DNA from: Prosapia bicincta
Lineage: Eukaryota; Arthropoda; Insecta; Hemiptera; Cercopidae
Direction: 5' to 3'
DNA: 64,000 nt
Assembly: GCA_036971475.1 (NCBI GenBank)
Contig: JBAIZL010000002.1
Span: 350,636,082-350,700,081, forward strand
Positions within the stretch are counted from its first letter, which is position 1. The number at the start of each line of letters is the position of its first letter. This document shows, one piece after another, positions 23,599 to 33,755 of this stretch. The translations under genes and the position numbers were made by a program. A model generated the notes under the pieces. It saw only the letters and a program-made list of their open reading frames with translations. It did not search any database and was not told the origin of the DNA.

Positions 23599-24754
23599 TT
23601 CTTTTATTTGTGTATATTCTGATTTTCATTAATTTGGTGGGTTTATTATATTAGTTGTTCTGACTATTTGTAAAGATATAATTCAATAAGGATTATTTAT
23701 TGTAGTTGGGATTACAATTTTTTTGTAAGATAAAAATTTAAAATAATTCAATCCGGTTTTAGGCTTGATAAGGACAAATAAGTTGCAGAAACTATAATTA
23801 AAATCAATATATATTGACTCGTTTATCAACTGTATTTTTCTCTGAAATAACCAATAGTGACACCACATAGTGGTGCCGTTATAAACTTTAATAAATTTAT
23901 TCTGTAATATTTTTAATTGCTGTTCAACTTTTCCCAAGTAACTAACATTTATTTATCATGTGAATTTGTTTTTCACCTTAACTGATCTTTCTAATTTTTT
24001 TATAAGTTATTTTACCTTTACATTACTCGAAATGTTCCCCCATAATACTTTGACAGCTACAATTTTTTATTAAAATTCGATAGGCCTACAGGAATTTTTT
24101 CAACAGTTTGGTTTTGCTATAATTAAATGATTCTTAACTAAGTGAATACCTAAGGGCATATAGTTATAGTTTAATCAGTGAATTCAAGATGATTACAACA
24201 AGCAAGTTTTGTTTGGTTTTGTTTATAATTTGGAACAACATTTGCAACACATTACCCCCCCCCCCCCACCAATGTAATATACCCAGTACACATTTTATTG
24301 ACTTGCACCTTAATTTGGCACAATATCTTACAATTCGTGATTGTTCAAAGCACACAATATAAATAGGTTACAGTAGTAAAAAAAGTTTGTAATTAACTAC
24401 TACTAATTATGATTTTGAATAATGGTTTTTATTCTATGGATCCATTTTCACTTGTTCCTCTCTTTAATTCAATTTAATCTCATATTCAATGACTTTTTCA
24501 AGAGCACTTGTATATTCATTTTAAATTCGAAACTGCATTTACATAAGATTAATATTATATCTGAGATCATTGAATCTTTTTCTAGTGACGACCAAAGGTC
24601 AGTTGTGTGCACAGATATTCTTGTTACAACCTATAAACATTAAAATTACACAAATTAAAATAAATAAAACCTATACCACATAACTTTTTCAACACCTTTT
24701 TCATATTTCGATTCCACAGCAATCGTCCTCAGTGGTTATTAACACAATAAATTA
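23593..24754. other. No gene recognised; C homopolymer at 24,254
   Basis: AT-rich. A run of about 13 C's lies at 24,254-24,267. No supported frame. Confidence 0.5.
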
Positions 24755-27275
24755 CAGGGGTTCCCAAACATTTTTGTACCACGCCCCCCTCTGATTATTT
24801 GGAGACCCCCCACGCTCCCCTACACATATCAGCTTTCCATTTTGTAATACCCTATTTCCACGGTGCCGTACATACCAAATCCTACTTGTACAAGTACATG
24901 AACTCGTACAAGTATGTGCCTACTTGATACGATGAGTAGGTAGATTTTTTTGTTCACTGTTGAATGCGGTAACGCAGAATGGAAAGATTTAGTAATTGTA
25001 CGTGTGATGAAAATTAAAACAAGCATTACATGAAAAACGAACATAATTACTGATACAAAATTTAACATTGTAACACAGATACATTTTCAATTTAAGGAAG
25101 GTGAAACAATAGGCCTACCTACTAACAAAAACAAAACATAAAATGTAATTTAGTGAGATGGTTGCGCTTGCATGTTCTGAATAAGTTGACAGATTCTGGG
25201 TTGAATTTCAGACAAAGCACAGCGTAGGTCACTTTGTTGCGGTACTTAGTTTTGATCGCCACAAGAGTTGAAAACACTTTTTCGCACATGTATGTTGTTG
25301 AAAAAGGCAAGTACATCCGAACATCTTTCTCTGAAACACTGGGGTAAACTTTTAAGTACTTTAACCAAAATGAAGGCTTGTTCATTTGTTCGAAATCGTA
25401 TCTTGCAGCAGAGTCATTTTCTATTTCTATTCCCTCCTCTTGCAACTCTTCTGGCAGCAACTGTATGTCCATGTGGAACGGGTCAATTGATAGTTTGTAA
25501 AACTCCTCTGACAAGTTAGGAAAGTACCTGCTGAACTCCTTGAGGTTCTTCAAATGGTCAATTATCAAGTTTTTCAAAATCGGTCCTTCAAAAACGTCTT
25601 CAAAACATGCTTCTTCTGAGACTGATACTACTTTGCTGAAACTTGAATAGTTGCTGGCGCTCATTGACACTTTACTTATCCAAAGTTGTAGTTTCTCAAC
25701 GTACATCTTGATGGCATCCTGATGTGTTACTATATTTGAGTCTGTACCTTGTAGTCTCAAGTTTAGGTTGTTTAACGTGTCAAAAAAGTCTGATAAATAG
25801 GCCAATATCACTTGGTTACTGGGTTTTTGAGCTCTGCACTAAGCTCGTTTTGTTTCTGCTGTGCCAAAAACGTAATAACTTCATCACGGAGCTCAAATAG
25901 TCTTCCCAACATATTGCCTTTTGATAGCCATCGTACTTCTGTATGAAATAGCAAGTTGTGTGGTCACTTCCTAAATCTTCACAAAGAACTTTAAACAGTC
26001 GAGTATTTAATGCACTGTTCTTAACGTAGTTGACTACTTTAATACATAGCTTTAAAACAGTAACATAACTTTAAAAGCGTTTTTGCTGCCAAGGCTTGGC
26101 GGTGAATAATACTATAAATCCCAACCACATCAGCATTTTTCTCTTTGACCAAATGCACAAAGCCTGAATGAGAACCCATCAATCAAGGAGCACCATCTGT
26201 GCATACACCAATAAGTTTTTGCCAAGAAAGTTCGTGTTTCATAAAAAAGGTCTGATACTGCTTCCATCACATCTACAGCTTTAGTAGTGGTCAACAGCTC
26301 AGTAGAAAACATCCGTTCATCCTTCATTCTTTCATTTTCAATGTAACGAACATATACAATCAAATAAGAACATTGTGCTATGTTTGTACTCTCGTCAAGC
26401 TGAGTTTCTAATGTCCTCGGCCATATCATCTATTCGGCGTTTTACGGTGTTGTCTGAAAGTGGTATTTGCGATAGCTTTTGCCTACTATCAGTTGCAAGG
26501 ACAACATTGGCTGCTTTTAAAAAGCACGGTTTAACAAGCGTTTCACCAATAGTGTAACTTTTCTTTTCCTTAGCAATAAGAAGAGAAAATTCATAGGAGC
26601 TTCAAGCACTTTTAGAGATGACTGAGCAGCAGATCCAGTGCTATCTAACTTCATGCGCTTTAAATTCTGAGATTTTGCAGCAAAAAACTCTTTAGGTTTG
26701 TCCTTTAAAGAGGCATGTTTGGTTGACAAATGTCTCAGAAGACGATTAGGCCTCATCGCGTCATTGCTTAATACTTAATAGCAAATAAGCACTGAGGGTG
26801 ATCAACATTTCTTTAAGCAAGGAAACAAACCCATATTGAATATAATGGTCAATATACTTGCGTTTCTTTGCTTCACACAGAACTCACACAACACAAAAAC
26901 AATTACTCCAATTCAAACGTCGCAGCAATTATAGAACACCTACAATACAGCAAACACGCTGACTGATAATTCACGGAAAGTACTGTATCAGAACGGACTA
27001 GTTACAACGCAAGCACTAAACAAACTGCATTGGATTGAAGATGCAATTGGGGAACACTAGCACTCACGCCAAGGCCAAACGGAGGTATTAGTACACACAC
27101 CACACAACTTATTGAAACTTTACAAAAACAATTACGGAAACTTAGAAAGACTTTATTTCAAAGGTCTGAGGAAATTATTTTTGTAATTTTTTAATTTATT
27201 TCATTTGGGTGTCACGCCCCCTTGGACTTTCTCCACGCCCCCAGGGGGGATCGCCCCCCAGTGTGGGAACACCTG
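24755..27275 (-). mobile_element. hAT-superfamily DNA transposon, defective
   Basis: The left terminus CAGGGGTTCCCAAACATTT and the right terminus in reverse CAGGTGTTCCCACACTGGG are hAT-type inverted repeats. Subterminal C/G-rich tracts with ACGCCCCC lie on both sides. A single transposase reading minus-strand fills most of the interior. Total length ~2.5 kb is normal for autonomous hAT copies of the Charlie/ZBED-like kind. A clear 8-bp target duplication was not visible (left ATAAATTA, right AATTATAT). Confidence 0.9.
25122..26895 (-). pseudogene. hAT transposase (BED finger, RNase H-like, dimerisation domain), broken
   Basis: N-terminus (~26,895-26,640): KYIDHYIQYGF, then MRPNRLLRHLSTKHASLKDK, the conserved region around the BED-type zinc finger in this hAT subgroup. 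Centre: LDESTNIAQCSYLIVYVRY (~26,395) with a catalytic-type Asp, and a CTDGAP block (~26,190) interrupted by a stop. Near 25,940 is the EVRWLSKG-like segment. C-terminus (25,122-25,811): LPFSTTYMCEKVFSTL followed by IKTKYRN, the hallmark hAT dimerisation region. At least four frame changes or stops (around 26,750, 26,500, 26,170 and 25,820-26,000) make it nonfunctional. The enzyme would cut and paste the surrounding element. Similarity is to domesticated ZBED5/SCAND3-type proteins, recalled without a search. Confidence 0.9.
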
Positions 27276-27639
27276 AATTATATTTATGACAAGATTTTCA
27301 TCAAATATATACACTTGTCACTATTTTGCCACACCTTCTTTACATTGTCTGACCAATGGTGTAATAATTTCCTCCTCTGCAGCAAGGTCCTGCTTCTTAA
27401 ATTCTCTGTTAGAGAGTTACTATTACACATTTTCTAATTTTACCAAAATACAAATATATATTTTTTTTTTTAAGATTAGAACCATCTCCTAATTTACCAA
27501 TGTAATTGATAGTTCCAGATAGGCTCTTTATCAGTAATTATAATGATATTGTCATATATTAATACACAAACTTCTAACACTTTAACAGCCTTTCTTTCCA
27601 ACATTGTTCACTAATTTAAGATCATTTGTTTTAGCCTGT
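27276..27639. other. No gene recognised
   Basis: Flank between the hAT right end and the Penelope-like remnant; AT-rich. Confidence 0.5.
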
Positions 27640-28860
27640 TTAGTGTGTAAGATGTGTTCAGCAATACTTGATTTTTCAGGTTTAAAATTTTATATGGCTA
27701 ATATGCTCTTTGAGTCTTTTGAAATTTTTTTGTTTGGTCAATGAAAACTTTAGGAGAATTAATTTTTTTTTGATAACTCCCTGATTTATCTAATTTATTT
27801 ATTTTGTCTTTTGGGTCACCTGGTAAATATTTCAGTCTTTATACTTTGAATATTTACTTTTTTTTTAAAAAAAACTTCTAAACCTTTTGTCATATCCATA
27901 TCAAATAGTAGCCTAATGTATTTATTTTTAATATTTTCTCTTATTAAAGTGGTGAAATCTTTTTTCAATTTTGTTTTCTTCATATATTCCTTATTCTGGG
28001 ATTATATCCATTAAATTTATCTATTTCTTTAATTCTGTCAAATTCAAATTATTTTTATTCAAAGGAATTATAATTATTCTATTGACCATATACAGTACTT
28101 GAATGCTGCCAATTTGAGATTTACAATGATAGAATTTACTGGGATTTACCCAGCATTATTTGTATTTTTTTTATATACACTATATCTAATTCAGTAGGCT
28201 ATTATTATTATTGTTTCTAATACTTGAAACTAAACATTTATTATCTTTTATTTCTTAGGTAAATTTTATGTTGATTGTTGTTATATTGATAATAAATTAA
28301 GAAATGTTCTATATGCTCTTTAATAATGAGAATATCTTCTACATCAATTTCTTAGTTTAGGAAAATACAACAGATTATTTCTTTATTTCCCCTCAACATT
28401 TTTGATATGAAGTTTGGCAATTGAAGGTGATTAGCTGTATCATCATTTTGTTCCTAAAATGCATTGAAATAAATCTGTTGTGCAACACTTTATTAAAAAT
28501 CATTATTCTTGACTTTATTTTCAATTCTTTAATGTTATCAATTTTTTTCAGTTTCATTTTAAAATGTTATACCACTCAATAACTTCCATTCACTTATCAG
28601 TAGGCATACCTCTTTCCTAATATCAACATTTAAACCTTTACTTGATATTTCCTTTTCCCACTGGGTAAATTTTTATTATTGTTTCTTTTTCAAGCAAAGC
28701 TTGGTTATTAGATCTGTCTGATATATTTCTCATCAATCTGGTTAATTTTCTTGGAAATGTTTTATCTTCGCTCAAATATTTGTTCACCACATTAACGTTT
28801 TTACAAAACGTGTCCCAATTCTCTTTAGTATCGCTTGCCAACTTTTAATTGTAAATTCCA
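27640..28860 (-). pseudogene. Penelope-like element remnant: RT plus GIY-YIG endonuclease
   Basis: Reading right to left on the minus strand: an open 67-residue stretch (28,638-28,841); a decayed RT motif C region (IDVEDILIIKE, ~28,345); NLKLAAFKYCIWSI (~28,110), matching the LAAF block after the Penelope RT palm; DRIKEIDKFNGYNPRIRN (~28,005), matching the IxxIAxxNGYNP block; then KVFIDQTKKF (~27,745), matching the VYIGQTKR core of GIY-YIG; and KPEKSSIAEHILHTKQ (~27,680), the conserved EKSxxAEH motif. Order and spacing fit endonuclease-bearing Penelope-like elements. Many stops and frame changes; no ends were located. Confidence 0.78.
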
Positions 28861-29478
28861 ATTATACTGTACTTAATTTACTGTGCAGGTATTTTATTTC
28901 TAAACCTAACCATTTCATCTTTGAAAACTAAAACTTTATTTGCTCTAGAACTTTAATTTATTAAGAGTTATGTTCTTTTTACACACCTCAAGTTATTTTA
29001 TATTCGTTAAAAATAATTTATTCCAATTTTTAGAAATTAGTATGGTAAGGTAGAAATGAAAGGTAACCATACATTTGTTCAAATAAAGGGGTTGCAGCTG
29101 GTGATGAAATTGTGACAAAATTGATAACCTATATTTTATCCCTATTTAGGGCACTCGTATCCATCAAATCAATTGAAGCTATTGTATTTCATAAGGGTTT
29201 ACAATTTGGTCATGTAAAACTCAAGGTGAGAATGTCCTATATGGCATAAAAATCATGAAGGTAATTGAGAATATTCAAATTATGATACTTTCACTTTTGC
29301 CTAACTGGGATTGGGGTTTTTATTCGAGTTATTTTAGATGTGAAATTGGTAGGTAATCAGAGTACATTTATGTATCACAATGAGACGTAAGCAGAGGTGG
29401 CCCATGACAGCTAAGGTCTTGTGTCGAATTAAACAACCTAAATAATACACAATATCAAGAGCACAGTGGTACAATATA
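28861..29478. other. No gene recognised
   Basis: AT-rich flank with no supported frame. Confidence 0.5.
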
Positions 29479-29795
29479 TTACAATGAAAATATTGGAAAG
29501 AACCCCAATACCACAAAAAATAAATAAAACAAGTTACTTCTAGATTAAACCCTTATGTACATTTCGATGACCATGTCATCATGAGACGGTCTTATTACAA
29601 TCTAGCAAACGAGAAGTTACAAACTAGAATGATGATTCTAGTTTGTAACTTCTTGTTTGCTAGATTGTAATTTTGTAATAAGACCCTCTGATGATGTTAT
29701 GGTCATCGAAATGTACGTAAGGGTTTAATCTTAAGTAACTTGTTTTATTTGTTATTTTTTGTGGTATTGGGTTTCTTTCCATATTTTCATTGTAA
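29479..29795. mobile_element. MITE family A, copy 2 (317 bp)
   Basis: Nearly perfect foldback: TTACAATGAAAATATTGGAA at left, with its complement ending at 29,795. Paired AATACCACAAAAAAT, ATGTACATTTCGATGACCAT and TCTAGCAAACGAGAAGTTAC blocks meet at a very short centre. The simpler relative of 14,885-15,452. Confidence 0.9.
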
Positions 29796-30905
29796 CCTAA
29801 ATAATGGAGCTGTAATTGGAGATAATATTTTTGACAAATGTGCTAAACGTTATTTTGACATTTAATAACATTATCCTATAGTATTCTCGAGAGTGTCGAG
29901 AGGCATTAATTTACCTATTATTACAAATAAACCTATTGTATTAGCCAAAGGCGAGTATGTAAATACATTGCTTCAAGTTGATAGCCTAGTTATCTATAAT
30001 ATTTTTGCTGTGGTTATAATTAGGATTTTTCCAGGTAATTGGCATAAAACATATAAACAAGGAAGTGATTACATTTTGTATGAGTTGACACCAGCCACAA
30101 CGGTAGCAAAATTTGGTTTATTAAACCTAACCTGAACCAGCAAAGTATATTTACAAAACCTTTTGAAGTCATTTGTAGACACGATCTGTATTGCTCATGT
30201 GCAATATGTAAGTTGTAAGCGGGCAATGTTGAAAAAGGCCAATGTCGGGCGTGTCGATTTGTAGTATGATTATATTCATATCGACACAATGATGACTTGG
30301 TTGTGTAAATACCACCCCACTCTTACCCAGTATATATAAATATATATATTTTTTTATGCTTCCTTTTCCTGATCTGCCAGGTATAATTTGACCAGCATCG
30401 CTACATCTGGAATGTACTCGTAGACAATAGCCTATATTAGATCTATGTTTTCTGAGCGGGTAATACTGCAATCTTGTTTGTGTGACACTAAATTTAGTCT
30501 TTTTTTCGGAGTTGTGAATACAGTAAGCAATAAAGAAACCCAGTTTATAATTTAAATACAGTAAAGCTGTTCTCATTATTTTCATAAAAGAATTGCACAA
30601 GTTACTGTCAAGATATAGGCTATTCATTTAGAAAATGTGAACTTTAACAAAAATAAATTTGGGCAATTCTGAACATGACACATTTGTAAGTCTACAAATT
30701 CGTGTTATTTGCCTAGTCGAGCTGATTGCTAATAAATAAAAATATGTGAATGTTGCTGTGCTTCAATTTATTATTGTTTACGTAACCAAATTCGTGAACG
30801 AACTGGCGATAAAATTTGTACTTTCAAATATTTGAAAAAAAAAATTTGCAGACGCTATATTATTATACGGTATTTTATTCATTTGCTCTTTCCTATTAGC
30901 AATTT
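29796..30905. other. No gene recognised
   Basis: Mixed composition with overlapping short frames on both strands (up to 152 codons at 30,169-30,627 minus). None shows a motif, domain or consistent codon pattern. Confidence 0.45.
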
Positions 30906-31105
30906 CCATCCATGCCCTCCGTTTTATCTATGTAGATATATACATAGATTTTATTTCGGAATTTCTTTAGTATAAATATGTAAATACTGGCTTTACCCTG
31001 CGCAGTCCATCCATGCCCTCCCTTTTATCTATGTAGATATATACATAGATTTTATTTCGGAATTTCTTTAGTATAAATATGTAAATACTGGCTTTACCCT
31101 GCGCA
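30906..31105. repeat. 101-bp tandem duplication, near identical
   Basis: Two units start CCATCCATGCCCTCC at 30,906 and 31,007 and run to CCCTGCGCA. They appear to differ by about one base, so the duplication is recent. Each unit contains a palindromic ATCTATGTAGATATATACATAGAT segment. Confidence 0.95.
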
Positions 31106-31854
31106 CGTTGCTGCGCCTGAGATCATAATTTTCTAATAAGAAAAGCAAGTCAAACATATTTCTTTTACTGCAACGCTAGAAGATAGACAATGTTTTTCTT
31201 CAATACATTAAGCTTATAAACATACAAATTTTAGGTGTCACAACATGTAATAGTAGGAAATTGAAGTTCGAATGTACAAAATTTAATCCAGCAATGGTCA
31301 ACGATTGGGATTGTGCCTTGTTTATGGTTATTGCGAATGCAAGAGGCAAAGGAAATTATCGTCGTTTTAAATCAATGGGTAGATCTGATGAAATTATCGG
31401 ATTGATTTCTGCCAGGTTCAAGTTGGTTTCAGTTTTTTTGTGGATAGTCTGGCACAACTTTGGTGGATTCAAATTTCGCAAGAGTATTATCGTCGACCTT
31501 GCTTTTAATATTAATACGAGTAATAGCAATAGGCCTAATTTTACATAGAATCTACCTATTTTAAACAATATAAAATATTTATATTTTATTTTTATTTTTG
31601 CATTATGTTTATAATTATTTTAATTAATTAAGTAACCCTAATGTAGATATACATTTTAACATTAGACTTATGGAAGGCTGTACACTGAACCATCCTAAGC
31701 CTCTGGGGGGAGCCATGTGGATGGATATACACCAAATTTCACAGATGGAGGGAAAATGTTAAACAAACCATCCAAATTTATAGTTCAGTGATTTAGGCGT
31801 CTATTACATACAGACACACCCAAACATTCATTTTTATATATACATATTAAAAAA
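31106..31854. other. Unassigned stretch ending in a retroposon-like tail
   Basis: Part 31,670-31,854 resembles the 3' tails of RTE/CR1-type elements in arthropods: ATGTGGATGGATATACACCAAATTT, a TTCAGTGATTTAGGCGTC segment, then CATACAGACACACCC and a TATATATACATATTA end. A 95-codon plus-strand frame at 31,261-31,548 has no recognised motif. Family assignment is inference from general tail resemblance. Confidence 0.4.
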
Positions 31855-33747
31855 ATAATTAAGTACGGTATTGGTATAGATAAATGTTTTAGTTGTTCCA
31901 ATTGCTTTATGATTTTATTAAATCAAAGTTGACAAGTATTCTTCTTTATAACAATGTATTGTAAGTGGTAGTTCCTTGATGAAATACTAGTTTACTTTAA
32001 TATTAAGGTCTCAGTATGCTGTTTACATCTAGAAACATTTTTAAAAATATTCAATTTCATAATATTACTTATCGTTTTGTAGTTACGCTTTTATTCAAAA
32101 CGATATTTAAAAACATAATAAGATGCAATATGTGCCATGCTATAACCAAGTCGAAATATATTGCTATTTTAGACAAGAAGTTATGAGGTTTTGATTACGT
32201 TAATTATTTACTTTTCAATATGTTGTTCAATATGTAATTGTTTACAAAAATAATCACTGCATCATTTCCCATTATTTTGTAACTATACTCAATGTTCAAA
32301 AAGATGTTCAAGTAGATTATTTACAATTATAAGAAGATGCTTTACGATCTATGGTCTAATCAAACCAAATAATATTCCAGCATTACATTTATTTTAATAA
32401 CGATAAAGTTAAACCGTAGCATTTTGAGAAATAATTTAATGGTAGTAATGATAACTACCAAGTTTAGATATTTATAGAAATATTACTTCCCATTTATTTA
32501 TTAACTTCAAGTTGTGCGTTGAACGCCAACGGAGCGGCATAGCGATAACCCGCAATATTACTTTTAGTTGAAGTCGGTGTATTTGGTTATTTGAAATCCG
32601 CGTATTTGGTTATTTAAAGTACGTGTATTACGACTAATTAAATGTCGCGTATTTGGTTAATTAACGGCCGCGTAAATTGTGTGTGTACATTTTGGTTAAT
32701 GCATTTTTTAGGTTTGATAGGTAACTATATTGGGCGATTTGTTAATTACGTTAATATTTAGGTCTCAGTATTTTATTAACTCTATAATTGTTTTAAATAT
32801 AAACACTACATCATATTACTGTCGTTTTGTAAATTACACTTAATGTTTAAAACGATGTTTAAGTAGACTATTACAATTATAATAAGATACATACATACAT
32901 ACAAATACTCATTTATATATACACAGATTAGAAGAGAAAAATATGTACGGTATTGGTATAGATAATATATTTAGTTGTTTCCAATTACTTTATGGTTTTA
33001 TGAAAAGAAACGTAACAAGTTTTCTTCTTAATAACAATGTATTGTAAATTGTAGATCCTTGATGAAGGACTAGTTTACCTTTTACTTTGACTGGTTTACT
33101 TTAATATTAAGGTATCGCTATGCTGTTTACATCTAGAATCATTTTTAAAAACGTTTGAAAAACAATCAATTTATTATATTAATTATCGTTTTTAACTACA
33201 CTTTTATTCAACACGATGTTTAAATATTTATTACGTTAGTCATTGAAGTTTCAATATGTCGTTAAATCTGCAATTGTTTAAAAAATAATTACTGTCATAT
33301 TTCCCATAGTTTTGTAATTACACTTATTATTCAAAAAGATTTTCAAGTATACTAATTACAATTATAATAAGATACTTTACGATCTATGGTCTAATCAAAC
33401 CTAATAATATTCCTGCATTACATTTACTTTAATAACGATAAAGTTAAAACGTAGAATTTTGAGAAATAATTTAAAGGTAGTAATAATAACTACTAAGTTG
33501 AGATATTTATAGAAATATTACTTCCCATTTATTTATTAACTTCAAGTTGTACGTTGAACGCCTACGGAGCGGCATAGCGATAACCCGCAAGATTACTTTT
33601 AGTTGAAGTCGGTGTATTTGGTTATTTGAAATGCGCGTATTTGGTTATTTAAAGTCCGTGTATTACGATTATTTGAAATTCGCCTATTTGGTTAATTAAC
33701 GGCGGCGTATTTTGGTTAGATGATCTTTGGTCATTTGAAGTAGCCCC
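31855..33747 (-). repeat. Right inverted arm, ~1.8 tandem units of ~1.03 kb
   Basis: Reverse complement of the left arm. The outer unit is about 32,700-33,747 and the inner about 31,855-32,700, with the TTAATTAACGG segment at 33,692 and 32,658. The CATACATACATAC tract, TACGGTATTGGTATAG and the GCGGCATAGCGATAACCCGC segment all correspond to left-arm sequence. The inner unit loses similarity near 31,855, where an unrelated dispersed repeat tail begins. Confidence 0.88.
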
Positions 33748-33755
33748 GTTATGAT
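33748..33755. other. Target-site duplication, right copy (GTTATGAT)
   Basis: It directly follows the terminus ending at 33,747. Satellite sequence resumes after it in the phase left off at 220. Confidence 0.75.

Larger units (their letters stand above)
221..33747. mobile_element. Giant foldback-like element with long terminal inverted repeats
   Basis: The left end reads GGGTTGCGTTCAAATGACC. The right end read in reverse is GGGGCTACTTCAAATGACC, and similarity continues inward for well over 1 kb. Both ends are flanked by GTTATGAT (213-220 and 33,748-33,755). Removing the block and one duplicate restores a normal satellite monomer. The 8-bp duplication also fits the hAT-type target pattern nTnnnnAn. 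No transposase that could belong to the outer element was found; the hAT inside has its own termini. Known foldback elements have long inverted arms made of subrepeats; assigning this block to that class or to non-autonomous hAT is inference. Two independent insertions into neighbouring monomers are possible, but the shared derived base in the duplication (GTT instead of the usual GTA) argues against it. Confidence 0.68.

Noticed and set aside
30169..30627. 152-codon minus-strand frame
   Set aside because: Longest frame in an unassigned stretch, but shows no motif, overlaps frames on the other strand and its start region is low complexity; not enough to call a gene.
221..33747. Polinton/Maverick interpretation of the giant element
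   Set aside because: No DNA polymerase B, retroviral-type integrase of its own, ATPase, protease or capsid gene; target duplication is 8 bp rather than 6, and ends do not start AG.
221..33747. The hAT at 24,755 as the coding core of the giant element
   Set aside because: It has its own CAGGGGTTCCC-type termini, unlike the outer GGGTTGCG ends, so it is a separate nested insertion. Cross-mobilisation is not excluded.
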